This document shows positions 8,422 through 17,995 of a DNA stretch of 64,000 nt, in pieces. The DNA comes from a halophilic archaeon SHRA6 (GTDB taxonomy: Archaea > Halobacteriota > Halobacteria > Halobacteriales > Haloferacaceae). The notes beneath the pieces were generated by a model. The model saw nothing but the letters and a program-made list of their open reading frames with translations, was not told the DNA's origin and searched no databases. Position 1 is the first letter of the stretch, and the number at the start of each line of letters is the position of its first letter. The stretch lies in NCBI GenBank assembly GCA_005239175.1, contig SOPS01000001.1, forward strand, positions 620,001-684,000, written 5' to 3'. A program made the position numbers and the translations under genes.

Positions 8422-9264
8422 TCACCGTTCACGGACGACGACAAACTCCGCAAGATCGCGGAGGTATCCGCGTGCTTCAGTGTCAGGAATGCCAGTCGAT
8501 TCCAGCGCTTCGAGCGCGCGATCGGACTCCCTGCGGGCCCGTTCGTTCGCTTCCTCGGGGGTTAGATCCGTGACCTGGACGAGTGAGGGACGTTCCATCG
8601 CTTCGTCTTGGCCTGCGGGTTTGCCGAGTTCGACAGCGGTCGCGGTCGCATCGAGCACGTCATCGCGGATCTGAAAGGCGATCCCGACCCGCTCGGCGTA
8701 ATCACCGAATCCCTCGATGACGTACGGATCGGCACCACCGGCGACCGCACCGAGCTCTGCAGCGGCCCGAAACAGCGCGCCAGTCTTCCGGCGGGCGAGT
8801 GTCATGTACTCCTCCTCGTTGGTTGGCCTCGCGACGAGTTCCGTGGCCTCGCCTTCGCCTAGCTCGACCATCGACTCCGCGACAATCTGCATCGCCTGTT
8901 CGTTCTCCGAAAACAGCGAGAACGCCTCACCTAACAGGCCGTCACTCGCGATGATTGCTGGGCCGTAGCCATATTCGTTCCACGCACTCGGCGTGCCACG
9001 ACGGACGTCCGATCGATCGATGATATCGTCGATAACGAGCGAGGCGTTGTGAACAAGTTCAATGCCGGCCGCAAAATCCACTGCATCCGCCGATCGGCCG
9101 CCGACGGCCTCACACGCGAGAATCGTCACCGCCGGACGGACCCGCTTGCCGCCCGCGAGCACGACGTGTTCGAGTTCACCGGAGAGCTCGTCGGGGTCGA
9201 CGGCGTCGATGACCGCCCGAAGGCGATCGTTCACCATCGTGACCCGCGACTCCAGATACTCCAT
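8422..9264 (-). CDS. Short-chain polyprenyl diphosphate synthase (farnesyl/geranylgeranyl type)
   Basis: 280 residues. The isoprenyl transferase hallmarks are GGKRVRP (39-45), the first aspartate-rich motif DDIID (79-83) and a second motif RDDVLD. It condenses isopentenyl diphosphate with allylic diphosphates to make the C15-C20 chains used for archaeal ether lipids, carotenoids and menaquinone. Chain length cannot be fixed from sequence alone. The start MEYLESRV at 9264 is preferred to an in-frame ATG 102 nt upstream. It lies downstream of etfBA on the same strand with an 82-nt gap. Confidence 0.9.
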   Translation of the reverse strand: MEYLESRVTMVNDRLRAVIDAVDPDELSGELEHVVLAGGKRVRPAVTILACEAVGGRSADAVDFAAGIELVHNASLVIDDIIDRSDVRRGTPSAWNEYGYGPAIIASDGLLGEAFSLFSENEQAMQIVAESMVELGEGEATELVARPTNEEEYMTLARRKTGALFRAAAELGAVAGGADPYVIEGFGDYAERVGIAFQIRDDVLDATATAVELGKPAGQDEAMERPSLVQVTDLTPEEANERARRESDRALEALESTGIPDTEARGYLRDLAEFVVVRER

Positions 9265-9346
9265 TACACCACTATACGGCTGTGACCCAGAAGTAGGTGA
9301 CGAATCCCCGATCGATCGACCACCGCAGGTCGACAGACGAGCACGC

Positions 9347-10303
9347 CTACTCGTCGAATTCCTCAATCAGCGCCGGCACCACGTCGAAGAGATCGCCGAT
9401 AATCCCGTAGTCCGCGATATCGAAGATCGGCGCGTCAGGATCGGTGTTGATCGCCACGATCGTCTCCGAGCCTTTCATGCCGGCGACGTGTTGGACAGCC
9501 CCCGAGATGCCGATCGCAATGTAAACCTCCGGAGTAACGACTTTGCCTGACTGGCCGACCTGCCGGTTCTTCGGTAGCCAGCCGTTGTCGACGATCGGTC
9601 GCGAAGACGACAGCGTCGCCCCGAGGGCGTCGGCGAGCCGTTCGACGAGTTCAATGTTCTCTTCCTCCTCGATCCCACGACCCACCGACACGAGCACGTC
9701 TGCGTCAGTGATATCCACGTCGCCGCCGCCGACCTCCTCAAAGCCGGTGACAGTCGATCGCATCGCCGATTCGTCGATCGAGACCTCGAACGGCTCGATC
9801 GTTGCACCGCCGTTCCCCTCGGCTTTGGCCCATTCGCTGCCACGGACGGTTACCGCGAACGGCTCTTCGGAGACGGTGACAGTCGTTTCGACCTTTGAGC
9901 CGTACATCTCACGGGTGACGGTGAGTATCTCGTCGTACGAGAGATCGATCGCATCGGTCACGAGCGGCATCCCGAGCCGTTCAGCGATTGCCGGCGCGTA
10001 GTCGAGCCCGTTGACGCTGTTCGGCATGAGGAGGGCGGTCGGGGTTAGTTCGTCGTACAGCGCCTCGATCGACTGGACGTACACGTCGTGGTTGAACTCC
10101 TCGCCGTGATCGACGGTGTAGATCGTGTCGACTCCCTCCCGATCGAGCGTCGCGGCGAACTGTTCGACATTCCCAGAGATGACCGCGAGCGCCAGCGTGC
10201 CGTCCATCGCCTCGGCCAGCGCCGCGCCGGCGGAAATGAGCTCGTAGCTTACGTCCCGTAGTTGGCCGCGCCGGTGGTCGACGACCGCGAGCACGTCGCT
10301 CAT
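9347..10303 (-). CDS. etfA: Electron transfer flavoprotein alpha subunit
   Basis: 318 residues. EtfA binds FAD and, with EtfB, carries electrons from acyl-CoA and other dehydrogenases to the membrane quinone pool. The N-terminal adenine-nucleotide-hydrolase-like domain (residues 1-190) is followed by the FAD domain with [24 protein letters not shown] and [24 protein letters not shown], then [16 protein letters not shown]. Its start codon overlaps the etfB stop by 4 nt (ATGA), so the two subunits are translationally coupled. No fixC/fixX partner is in the window. Confidence 0.95.
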   Translation of the reverse strand: MSDVLAVVDHRRGQLRDVSYELISAGAALAEAMDGTLALAVISGNVEQFAATLDREGVDTIYTVDHGEEFNHDVYVQSIEALYDELTPTALLMPNSVNGLDYAPAIAERLGMPLVTDAIDLSYDEILTVTREMYGSKVETTVTVSEEPFAVTVRGSEWAKAEGNGGATIEPFEVSIDESAMRSTVTGFEEVGGGDVDITDADVLVSVGRGIEEEENIELVERLADALGATLSSSRPIVDNGWLPKNRQVGQSGKVVTPEVYIAIGISGAVQHVAGMKGSETIVAINTDPDAPIFDIADYGIIGDLFDVVPALIEEFDE

Positions 10304-11094
10304 TCGGCGCCCACCCCCTTCTCGCGGAGGACCGTCGCAAGGTTTTCCGCAGCCGCGTTGGCGTCGCCTTCGAACAACTCGACATTGGATTCGCTTTCTG
10401 GCTCATACATGTCTGTGAGTTCGATCGGGCTGTCGACAACCGCTGGGTCGAGTCCGAGATCAGCAAGCGTCTGGACGTCGATCTCCTTTCGCTGGGCCAT
10501 TCGAATGCCCCTGAGGCTCGCGTATCGCGGCTCGTTGATCCCCGTCTGGATCGTCAACACGGCCGGTAGTTCCACGTCGGTGAGCTCCTCGACACCGCCT
10601 TCGAGCTCTCGGCGAACGTGTGCAGTCCCCGCGTCAGCGTCGAGTTCGAGCGCATTGACCACCGCTGCGTGGCCGAAGCCGGCGGCCTCGGCGACCGCAA
10701 CACCAGTTGCGCCAAAGGAGTCGTCGTGGGCCTGCACGCCGGTCAACACCAGATCGGGCGCTTCAGCCTCGATGACGGCGTCGAATAGCTCGGCCTTCGT
10801 TCGGACATCGAGCAGTTCGGCCGCGGCCAGCGTATCGTCCCACACCCGAATCGCCCGATCGACGCCCTTCGCCAGCGCCATCCGGATTGTCTCTTCTGCG
10901 CGTTCGGGGCCGATCGAGACTGACACGACCTCGATGTCATCGTCGTCCTCCGCGAGCTGGACGCCGGTCTCGATCGCGTAGTCGTCCCACTCGTTGAGGT
11001 CGTACTCGAGGTACCGCTCGTCGATCGTCGTGCCGTCGAGTTCGAAACCCTCCTCGACCGTCGCGACCTCTTTGACCGCTACGAGAACTTTCAT
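10300..11094 (-). CDS. etfB: Electron transfer flavoprotein beta subunit
   Basis: 264 residues beginning MKVLVAVKEVATVEEG. It contains LEYDLNEWDDYAIETGVQL and the EtfB signature region with DLVLTGVQAHDDSFGATG, then VLTIQTGINEPRYASLRGIR. EtfB holds AMP and the dehydrogenase recognition loop. The start at 11094 follows a minus-strand TTTACA about 30 nt upstream, consistent with a very short leader. It forms the operon etfB-etfA with a 4-nt overlap. Confidence 0.95.
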   Translation of the reverse strand: MKVLVAVKEVATVEEGFELDGTTIDERYLEYDLNEWDDYAIETGVQLAEDDDDIEVVSVSIGPERAEETIRMALAKGVDRAIRVWDDTLAAAELLDVRTKAELFDAVIEAEAPDLVLTGVQAHDDSFGATGVAVAEAAGFGHAAVVNALELDADAGTAHVRRELEGGVEELTDVELPAVLTIQTGINEPRYASLRGIRMAQRKEIDVQTLADLGLDPAVVDSPIELTDMYEPESESNVELFEGDANAAAENLATVLREKGVGAE

Positions 11095-11222
11095 TATTAT
11101 CTGGGTACCTCTCCGCCGATGTAAACAGTTTCGAAAACCGCACCCCCGTGGTCGGCGGTTTCTGTCGTCGAAGTGGCGATCGTTCGTGTACTGAGGTGGT
11201 GTCAATCGTCGATGACTGCCAC

Positions 11223-12449
11223 TTATTGGCTGCGGGAATCGGGATCTGTGTCGCTTCCCTCGGTTCCGTTCGTGGGGTCAGTATCGGCGGTTTCGTCGCC
11301 GGAATCCACCGGGGAGGTCTCCGGCAGTGAAATCAGGTTCTCTCGGCCCAGCCGGAGCTTCTCAACGCGATCGTTGGTCGCCATCGCCGACAGCAGCTGT
11401 GAGACTTTCGCATCAGACCACTCGGTCTCGGCGACGATCGCGGCCTGTTTCATCCGCCCGCCGTTCCGTTCGAGCAGCCGCTCGACACGCTCTTCGTCGG
11501 AGAGCAACGAGAGGTCTTCCTCAGTCCCGGCTTCCGATGCAGTTTCAGAGCCCGGACCTGATTCCGGCGGTGGTACACGCTGTGAGTCATCCTCGTGAGC
11601 GCCCTCACCTGTGTCAGCACCCGCGGGTGCGTCGGTTCCGTCAGTGCGACGCCGCCACAGAAGCACCCCGATCGCCAACCCGCCAAGTAGCACAGCACCG
11701 GCGGCAGCGAACGTGATGTATGCCGGTAACTCCCCGCCGTTCGGTTCGACCGGAGCGGATTCCTCGAAGGTCATCGAGATGTGTTCTTCGGTATCGAATT
11801 GGTGGGGACCGCGCTGTACGACGGTGTTCTCTTCAAAAGAGACCGTCGAGCTCTCGATCGAATACCCTGCTGGTGCGCGGATCCGGAGCACCTGGTCTTC
11901 TGAAAGCGATCGAAGCCACCGCTCGTCCTCGCCGACGACAAACACGTCGCCGAGTGAGAGCCGTCCCTCCTCACGGGAGAGGAATTGCGACCACGTGAAC
12001 GACAGTTGAAGCTCACCGGCGGTCTGGTTGACTGTCGCCTCTCGAGAGACGGCGGTGATTTCCATGTCGCGATCGGTCGTCTCACTCGCCTGTGCAGCGA
12101 TGTTCTCGAAGAGTTCAACTCGTGGGCCGGCCTCGCCATCTCCGGCCTCATACTGCTCGGCGGTTGTTTCAAACGCCTCGCGCTGTGCGGCGTCAGCGAA
12201 CTCATACGACGTCGTGACGGTCCATTCGGCGCTTTGATCCGGCTGGAGTTCAACGACTATCTCGGTCTGCGATGCCTGATCGGCCGCTTGGATCTGAGCG
12301 ATTCGTTCGGCGGGCTGGTCTGTCCCCGCGTGGACGGGCTCACCGCCGATTGAGGCCGCCGAGACGCCACCCGCGATCCCGAACGCAACCGCGGCTGCGA
12401 GGAGGCACAAACCGACAGAGAGGGCAACGAAACGGGAGACACACCGCAT
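11223..12449 (-). CDS. Membrane-anchored winged-helix regulator with exported sensor domain
   Basis: 408 residues. Order: signal/anchor segment (residues 5-32), an extracytoplasmic beta-rich domain (about 35-240), a transmembrane helix (AYITFAAAGAVLLGGLAIGV, about 243-266) followed by RRR, a Pro/Glu/Gly-rich linker, and a cytoplasmic winged helix (SDEERVERLLERNGGRMKQA to RLGRENLISLP). Such proteins are common in haloarchaea and may regulate transcription from the membrane, but I know of no characterised example. The start at 12449 is chosen over ATGs at 12488 and 12713 because the signal peptide begins there. It is divergent from the exported protein gene at 12571. Confidence 0.75.
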   Translation of the reverse strand: MRCVSRFVALSVGLCLLAAAVAFGIAGGVSAASIGGEPVHAGTDQPAERIAQIQAADQASQTEIVVELQPDQSAEWTVTTSYEFADAAQREAFETTAEQYEAGDGEAGPRVELFENIAAQASETTDRDMEITAVSREATVNQTAGELQLSFTWSQFLSREEGRLSLGDVFVVGEDERWLRSLSEDQVLRIRAPAGYSIESSTVSFEENTVVQRGPHQFDTEEHISMTFEESAPVEPNGGELPAYITFAAAGAVLLGGLAIGVLLWRRRTDGTDAPAGADTGEGAHEDDSQRVPPPESGPGSETASEAGTEEDLSLLSDEERVERLLERNGGRMKQAAIVAETEWSDAKVSQLLSAMATNDRVEKLRLGRENLISLPETSPVDSGDETADTDPTNGTEGSDTDPDSRSQ

Positions 12450-12570
12450 ATTTCCACCCTCACATCCGCTTGGCAAAACGCTTTCCATCTCCCCGTTCCT
12501 GTTGATCTTCCGAAGTGAGGCCACGCGAGTAGATGAGTTTTTTGTGGCTGCTCTGCAAGTGGACGAATAG

Positions 12571-13929
12571 ATGAAAGCGCTCCCGCTTGTGGTCGTTATC
12601 CTCCTCTTATCGGCATCCGTTGGGATCGGTGCGATCGCTCCCGCGGAGACGCCGACTGACGCATCGACCGAACGGCCGCCAGACGCTCCGACCGAGACCT
12701 CCGTCCCCAGCACCCAGTCTGCACCGACTGATGGGGGCGTGTTGAGCGTTGCTGCACCCGAGCGATCGAATTCGGCCCGGCAGCTACAGACGAACGGCCC
12801 AGAGCTCCGCCCCCCGTCGGAGACACAGACCCGAACGCTGGCGAACGAGCCTGAGGCGGTCGATCGCTACGAACTCGATCGCGAGCACGTCGACCTCGGA
12901 CCAGCGGTGGGGTTTGATACCAGGCGAACCGCCGGAAGCTTAGAGAATGATGCGGTCGAACAACGGATCGAAGACGCCGACCCGAATGGCGAAACCCAAC
13001 GACAGGTGTTGGGCGAACTAAACACGATCGAGCAGGCGATCGTCACACTTGAAGAGCGACAAGAGCGTGCGGTCGAACAGTACAATGCTGGCGAAATTAA
13101 TAGTCATGAGTTCCTCGTCGCGCTCGTCAGGATCCAAGCCGACGCCGCGTTGCTCGAAACGCGCCTCGAGATGATTACCGCCGGCGCGGAGGAGGGCGGA
13201 TACACGGTGAACGCGAATCGACGACAGGAGATTCAATCGAGCCTCGAACTGTTTTCGGGGCCTGTTCGAAGCTACGCCGAAGCAATTCTGTACGGCGACC
13301 GTGATCCCGATCGGATCTACGTCGAAACGACCGAACAAGGGATCGTCCTGAGTGCGATCGACGGGACGACCTATCAACGTGAGGTTCTTCGCACAGACCG
13401 CCGAGAGCCAAGCGGCGGAACGATCTCGCTTGAGAACGCTGAGTCGATCGTTGAATCAAACTATCCCGAGGTGTTCAATCAGAGTACGACCGTCCGCGTG
13501 AGCGGTTCAGAATCGGTAGTCCGCGTGACGATTCTCTACGACGGCGGCGAACTGGTCGCGTTCGTCGACGGCGGCTCCGAGCAGGTGTTCAAAGAGCACC
13601 GATCGGCCGAACTCAATGGGGTCGTCGCATCGGATGAGCGCTCGCGCGCGCAGAGCGGTCTCGATGTCCGCGTCAGACAGACGTACGTGGGCGGGCCTTT
13701 TGAGGTCGCAGTCGTCGATTCAGACGACGGCTCACCGGTGTCGGACGCGACTGTCACTGTCGGGCAGGGAAGCGAAGAAAGCGATGTCATTGGGACAACC
13801 AACGAGGACGGAGTTGTCCACGGAATCGAGCCGCGTGGTTCGTACACAGTCTCTGTGCTGCGTGGAACGAATACCGCATTCCTTGAACTCGACGCCACTG
13901 AACCGGTGACGCTCAGAGAAACGCAGTAG
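12571..13929 (+). CDS. Exported haloarchaeal protein with C-terminal Ig-like (carboxypeptidase-regulatory-like) domain
   Basis: 452 residues. A signal peptide (MKALPLVVVILLLSASVGIG) is followed by a disordered Thr/Pro/Glu stretch. A helical region around residues 130-215 contains NTIEQAIVTLEERQERAVEQ, and an alpha/beta repeat region follows. The C-terminal 80 residues (FEVAVVDSDDGSPVSDATV to EPRGSYTVSVL) look like a carboxypeptidase regulatory or Cna-B-type beta sandwich. No catalytic motif is visible; a cell-surface structural or binding role is an inference. It is divergent from the membrane winged-helix gene and followed 56 nt later by a pilin-like gene. Confidence 0.75.
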   Translation: MKALPLVVVILLLSASVGIGAIAPAETPTDASTERPPDAPTETSVPSTQSAPTDGGVLSVAAPERSNSARQLQTNGPELRPPSETQTRTLANEPEAVDRYELDREHVDLGPAVGFDTRRTAGSLENDAVEQRIEDADPNGETQRQVLGELNTIEQAIVTLEERQERAVEQYNAGEINSHEFLVALVRIQADAALLETRLEMITAGAEEGGYTVNANRRQEIQSSLELFSGPVRSYAEAILYGDRDPDRIYVETTEQGIVLSAIDGTTYQREVLRTDRREPSGGTISLENAESIVESNYPEVFNQSTTVRVSGSESVVRVTILYDGGELVAFVDGGSEQVFKEHRSAELNGVVASDERSRAQSGLDVRVRQTYVGGPFEVAVVDSDDGSPVSDATVTVGQGSEESDVIGTTNEDGVVHGIEPRGSYTVSVLRGTNTAFLELDATEPVTLRETQ

Positions 13930-13954
13930 ACAGTCGAGTTCGCCAGCGGTCAGG

Positions 13955-13963
13955 TTTTTATTC
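13955..13963 (+). promoter_or_regulatory. TATA box of the pilin-like gene
   Basis: TTTTTATTC is centred 27 nt before the ATG at 13986, predicting a leaderless mRNA. It shows that the pilin-like gene has its own promoter rather than depending on the upstream exported-protein gene. Confidence 0.6.
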
Positions 13964-13985
13964 GATAACGCAGCCACAGCCTCGC

Positions 13986-14474
13986 ATGCTGGATCGCGGA
14001 ACGGTTCCAATCGTCGCACACATTCTCCTCGTCGGTCTTGTTGTCGTCACCGCCGCGTCGGCCGGGGCGATACTAGTCACGACGGCAGATGTGCTCCCGT
14101 CGGCGCCGACGTTCGAGCCGGATCGTCCCGCCGAGTCCGAACCGCAGATTGACCTTGAGGCCGATCGTGCCGAACTGACGCTCACACACCGCGGTCCTGA
14201 CGCGATCGATCTGGGCGCGACAGCAGTAGAGATTACCGTTGACGGTGAGCCGTTGCGGTTCGATCCGACGGTGCCGTACTTTTCTATCGTTGGGTTTCGG
14301 CCGGGACCGACAGGGGCGTTCAATGTGGCCGGAGACGATCAGTGGGAGCCGAACAAGACGACCACGATTGAGATCGTTCCCCCGAACGATCCGATTCCAC
14401 AGGCCGGCTCAGAGGTTACGGTCACTGTACACGTCAACGGTGAGCAGTACGCACGGGCAAGCGATACCGCCTGA
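13986..14474 (+). CDS. Type IV pilin-like / single-anchor exported protein
   Basis: 162 residues. The N-terminus MLDRGTVPIVAHILLVGLVV plus TAASAGAILVTT is a single hydrophobic anchor close to the start, as in archaeal type IV pilins. The remainder is a beta-rich exterior domain (LEADRAELTLTHRGPDAIDLG, then TTTIEIVPPNDP). Archaeal pilin-domain proteins often have this anchor followed by an archaellin-like beta sandwich. A clear prepilin peptidase site is not obvious, so it could be a plain membrane-tethered protein. The start is supported by the TATA box at 13955. Confidence 0.6.
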   Translation: MLDRGTVPIVAHILLVGLVVVTAASAGAILVTTADVLPSAPTFEPDRPAESEPQIDLEADRAELTLTHRGPDAIDLGATAVEITVDGEPLRFDPTVPYFSIVGFRPGPTGAFNVAGDDQWEPNKTTTIEIVPPNDPIPQAGSEVTVTVHVNGEQYARASDTA

Positions 14475-14505
14475 TCGGACCGTCTGGCGACGCCACCGTG
14501 ATCAG

Positions 14506-15126
14506 CTACTCAGGTGCGCGAGCGATCGTGGTGATCGCCTTCGGGCTGCCGGGATACGCCTGCTGAATGTGGTGTTCGATGTCGACGAACCCCGCTTCTT
14601 CGAACATCCGATCGGCCTCATCGGCATCGTAAAACAGCATGATCGAGTCCGCAACGGCCTGCATCGCCGACGATCGCGGATAATCAGGGCCGACGACCAG
14701 CACCTTGTTGCCCGGTTTGACGACCCGTCGGAACTCTTCGAGGGCGTCAACGGGGTTCGGCCAGTATTCGATCGATCCCGAAGACCACACCACGTCGAAG
14801 CTGTTGTCTTGGAACGGGAGCCGCTCGGCGTCGCCGCGGTAAAACCGGACGCGATCGTGCTTGCCGAACTTTTCGAACGCTTTCTCCATCTGGTGGATGC
14901 TCTGATCGAGTCCGTGGACGTTGTCAGTGTAGCGAAGCAATCCTTCGGTCGCAAAGCCAGTTCCACAGCCCACGTCGAGAACCCGAGCACCCTCGGGGAT
15001 GTCGAGCAGCGACAGCGCCTCGTCGCGCATCTCGTCGTTCCAGATGAACGGGTTGATCGTGTCGTACACCTTCGAGAGATATTTGTAGAAAAGCCGAGCC
15101 CGGGCTTTGTTCTCTAACACACCCAT
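14506..15126 (-). CDS. SAM-dependent methyltransferase, menaquinone/MPBQ-methyltransferase-like
   Basis: 206 residues. Motif I (VLDVGCGTGFATEG, about 49-62), motif post-I (HGLDQS) and the region AERLPFQDNSFDVVWSSGSIEYW define a class I methyltransferase. The N-terminal ENKARARLFYKYLSKVYDTI and C-terminal YPGSPKAITTIARAP match archaeal proteins related to plant VTE3-type quinone methyltransferases, so methylation of menaquinone or a related ring is likely. An alternative start lies 30 nt upstream at 15156. A longer in-frame extension to 15708 is antisense to atpH and is not credible. Confidence 0.8.
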   Translation of the reverse strand: MGVLENKARARLFYKYLSKVYDTINPFIWNDEMRDEALSLLDIPEGARVLDVGCGTGFATEGLLRYTDNVHGLDQSIHQMEKAFEKFGKHDRVRFYRGDAERLPFQDNSFDVVWSSGSIEYWPNPVDALEEFRRVVKPGNKVLVVGPDYPRSSAMQAVADSIMLFYDADEADRMFEEAGFVDIEHHIQQAYPGSPKAITTIARAPE

Positions 15127-15267
15127 TGGTACCGATAGTAGCGGGTCCGCGGACATAATCCTGCGGTTTTTCTCGCGTCGCTCACCCGCAGAGCGAGCAA
15201 AAAGAGCCCAAATTGATCGCGGAGCAGTCGGTACTGTCTCCGGGCGATCGGTGCGTTCCGCAAACAC

Positions 15268-15275
15268 CTTATACA
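15268..15275 (+). promoter_or_regulatory. Promoter (TATA box) of the A-type ATP synthase operon
   Basis: CTTATACA is centred about 27 nt before position 15298, predicting a roughly 10-nt leader ahead of the atpH ATG at 15308. It is the only clear promoter upstream of atpH-I. Confidence 0.6.
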
Positions 15276-15307
15276 GCGGTCGTACAATGTTGGAATGATC
15301 AACGAGT

Positions 15308-15637
15308 ATGGCGAGACCAGAGGTTCTCGAACGGATACAATCGGCCGAGTCGGAGGCCGAAGAGGTAATCGCGGCGGCAGAGGCCGATCGCGAGGAACGC
15401 ATCGCCGAGGCCCGCCAGGAGGCCGACGAGATACGCGAATCGGCCCAACAGGAGGCCGACGAGCTCGAGGCCGATCGGCTTGAAACCGCCCGCGAAGAGA
15501 TCGACGCCCGGCGTGAGGAGATCCTCGAGGAAGGAGAGGCCAAACGGGAGGCCTTGGAGGCCGAAGCTGAGGATCGAATCGACGACGCCGTCGACGTCGC
15601 GATCGAGCAGTTCAAAGCCGAAATCACAGGCAACTGA
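15308..15637 (+). CDS. atpH: A-type ATP synthase peripheral stalk subunit H
   Basis: 109 residues, almost entirely one charged coiled coil rich in Glu, Ala and Arg (AEEVIAAAEADREERIAEAR onward), as expected for subunit H/G. It dimerises with subunit E to form the peripheral stalk that connects the catalytic head to subunit I. It is the first gene of the operon and ends 3 nt before atpI. The ATG at 15308 follows the TATA box at 15268. Confidence 0.9.
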   Translation: MARPEVLERIQSAESEAEEVIAAAEADREERIAEARQEADEIRESAQQEADELEADRLETAREEIDARREEILEEGEAKREALEAEAEDRIDDAVDVAIEQFKAEITGN

Positions 15638-15640
15638 GAA

Positions 15641-17812
15641 ATGAGCGTGCTTAGACCAGAGCGGATGAGTAAGGTCTCCGTGACCGGCTCGAAGCGGGTG
15701 CTGGACACCGTAATCGAGACCGTCCACGGGCTGAATCTCGTCCATCTTGACGACTACGACGAGTCCTGGGAGGGGTTCGAAGCCGGCAACTCGCTGGAGG
15801 GCGCCGACGAGACAGCCGAACAGCTCGTCACCGTCCGATCGATCGAGAGCATCCTTGGCCTCGAGGAGGTCGACGCAGCTGGCGGGATTCGCCTCGCAGA
15901 TGCCGACATCGCCGATCGGATCGACGATATCAGATCCCGTGTCAACGAGCTCGACGACGAACGCAATGAGCTCGACGGGCGGATCCGCGAACTGGACGAA
16001 GAGATTGAGGCAGTCGAGCCATTCGCCGAGCTCGGAATCGATCTTGACCTGCTTTCAGGCTACGACAGCCTCGACGTTGTCGTCGGCCGCGGAAAGGCCG
16101 AAGCGGTCGACGCGAAGCTCGCCGGCGCCGAGGGGATCGACACCTACGAGCTCTTTGTCGAAGGCCGCACTGTCGCTGTCTTCGCTGCACCCGCTGAGGA
16201 CGTCGATAACCCGGTTGCAGATGCCCTTGTCGGCGTCGAATTCACGACATATGAGGTCCCGGACTCCGAGAAGAGCCCTGGCGCGTACATCCAGGAACTC
16301 GAACAGGAGAAACGTGAGCTGCAATCGAAGCTAGCCACTGTCGAGAGTCGCCTTGAAGAGACGAAAATCGAGGAGGCCGACTTCATCCTCGCTGCCGAAG
16401 AGGCGCTGACGATCGAGGCGCAAAAGAAGGAAGCACCGCTTTCGTTCGCGACGACAAAGAACGCGTTCGTCGCGGAGGGATGGATTCCAACAAAGCGCTT
16501 TGACGAGCTCGAATCGGCCCTCAATGCCGCAGTTGGCGACAGTGTCCTTGTCGAGGAGCTCGAAATCGCAAGCTTCGGCTCGGACGGCAGCCACGCACAC
16601 ACCGAACACGTCGAAAACGGCGGCGAATCGGTCGCGACTGACGGCGGTCATGCGACCGAAGCGGAGACACCGCCGGTAGTGCAGAACGCACCGAAGGGCG
16701 CCCGATCATTTCAGCTGTTGACCGAAGCGGTCAGCCGGCCAAAGTACAAGGAGTTTGATCCGACCATTCTCGTGTTCTTGACGTTCCCGCTCATGTTCGG
16801 CTTCATGATCGGCGACGTCGGTTACGGGTTGTTGTACCTCGCGATCGGATACTTCATGTACAGCAACTACGAGTCTGCGGGAATCAAAAGCCTCGGCGGC
16901 GTTGCGATGTGGGCGGGCGGCTTTACCGTGCTGTTTGGATTCCTCTACGACGAAGTCTTTGGGTTACACCTCCACGAGTACACGTCGTTCGTCTCCCAGC
17001 CGCTGCCTGAGTACGTCGGCTTACACTACATCCACAAAGGAATCTTCCCGGCCGATATCGACTGGGCGATCGGCTGGCTCGTCGTGAGCGTGCTGTTCGG
17101 AATCGTCCACCTGAACATCGGCTACGTTCTCCAATTCATCGAGGATCTCGAGTTCCACGGCGCGAAAGAGGCGCTGTTGGAAACCGGCTCGTGGCTCCTC
17201 ATGCTCAACGGCCTATGGGTCTGGGTATTTAGTAACCACTACCGTGGTACGAAGCCGGATCTGCTGTTCGAGACGTTTGCCGCCGACAGCGTTGGCCCGC
17301 TGGCGATCGGCTTTACTGGTTTCTCGGAGACCATTGGACTGGTCGGGCTGGGTGTGTTCCTCGTTGGACTCGTGTTGCTCGCTGCGGCATCCCTCGCAGA
17401 GGTACTCGAATTCCTGAACGTGTTAGTCAACGGCCTGTCGTACACCCGGATCGCCGCGGTGCTCTTAGCGAAGGCAGGGATGGCGCTCACCGTCAACCTG
17501 CTCGCGTTTGGGGCTGTCCTCGAAGACGGAAAGTACCACTTCCTCGTTACTGCCGACAACCTCGCAGCTGCCCAACAGGGCGGCCAGGAGGTAGTGTTCA
17601 GCGGACTCATCACCTCAGGAAGTGTCGGCGGGCTGATCGGTGGCATACTCGTATTGGTCTTTGGACACATCGTCGTCCTGCTTTTGGGGATTACGAGTGC
17701 TGGCCTGCAGGCGATTCGTCTCGAGTACGTCGAGTTCTTTGGAAAGTTCTACGACGGCGGCGGCGACGCCTACGATCCGTTTGGCCACGAGCGGAAGTAC
17801 ACCGACGGCTGA
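15641..17812 (+). CDS. atpI: A-type ATP synthase membrane subunit I (a-subunit homologue)
   Basis: 723 residues, the full family length. The N-terminal cytoplasmic half (1-360) contains coiled-coil arms (about 95-125 and 220-250). The C-terminal half, starting near KYKEFDPTILVFLTFPLMFG (about 365), carries about eight membrane helices, including GDVGYGLLYLAIGYF and LNVLVNGLSYTRIAAVLLAK. The conserved arginine (SYTR) in the latter is the expected ion-path residue. Subunit I forms the stator half-channels with the c-ring (atpK). An acidic, His-containing stretch (about 305-345) is poorly conserved in appearance. It follows atpH by 3 nt. Confidence 0.95.
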   Translation: MSVLRPERMSKVSVTGSKRVLDTVIETVHGLNLVHLDDYDESWEGFEAGNSLEGADETAEQLVTVRSIESILGLEEVDAAGGIRLADADIADRIDDIRSRVNELDDERNELDGRIRELDEEIEAVEPFAELGIDLDLLSGYDSLDVVVGRGKAEAVDAKLAGAEGIDTYELFVEGRTVAVFAAPAEDVDNPVADALVGVEFTTYEVPDSEKSPGAYIQELEQEKRELQSKLATVESRLEETKIEEADFILAAEEALTIEAQKKEAPLSFATTKNAFVAEGWIPTKRFDELESALNAAVGDSVLVEELEIASFGSDGSHAHTEHVENGGESVATDGGHATEAETPPVVQNAPKGARSFQLLTEAVSRPKYKEFDPTILVFLTFPLMFGFMIGDVGYGLLYLAIGYFMYSNYESAGIKSLGGVAMWAGGFTVLFGFLYDEVFGLHLHEYTSFVSQPLPEYVGLHYIHKGIFPADIDWAIGWLVVSVLFGIVHLNIGYVLQFIEDLEFHGAKEALLETGSWLLMLNGLWVWVFSNHYRGTKPDLLFETFAADSVGPLAIGFTGFSETIGLVGLGVFLVGLVLLAAASLAEVLEFLNVLVNGLSYTRIAAVLLAKAGMALTVNLLAFGAVLEDGKYHFLVTADNLAAAQQGGQEVVFSGLITSGSVGGLIGGILVLVFGHIVVLLLGITSAGLQAIRLEYVEFFGKFYDGGGDAYDPFGHERKYTDG

Positions 17813-17987
17813 GCCCAGCAGCTGAGTCGGGCGCGCGGTGTTTCGACAATCAGAGTCGGTCGTTAGCAGAGTCAGGTTGATCGGTGCAAAAATTGCGGAC
17901 GATTGGGTTGCGCTGACACCCCATACTACAGAGAGTGTGAAGCCCGGAGAACGACCGCAAACGGCCGCTCATCGAATGTTTTGGGAA

Positions 17988-17995
17988 GCTTTATG
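17988..17995 (+). promoter_or_regulatory. Candidate internal promoter upstream of atpK
   Basis: The 248-nt gap between atpI and atpK is the largest within the operon and holds no gene. GCTTTATG is a good haloarchaeal TATA-like box; initiation about 27 nt downstream would give a leader of about 40 nt before the atpK ATG. Extra transcription of the multi-copy c-subunit would make sense; this is inference. Confidence 0.4.

Noticed and set aside
14506-15708. A 400-codon minus-strand frame extending the methyltransferase
   Set aside because: The extra N-terminal part is Ser/Arg-rich and antisense to atpH; the family start is at 15126 or 15156.
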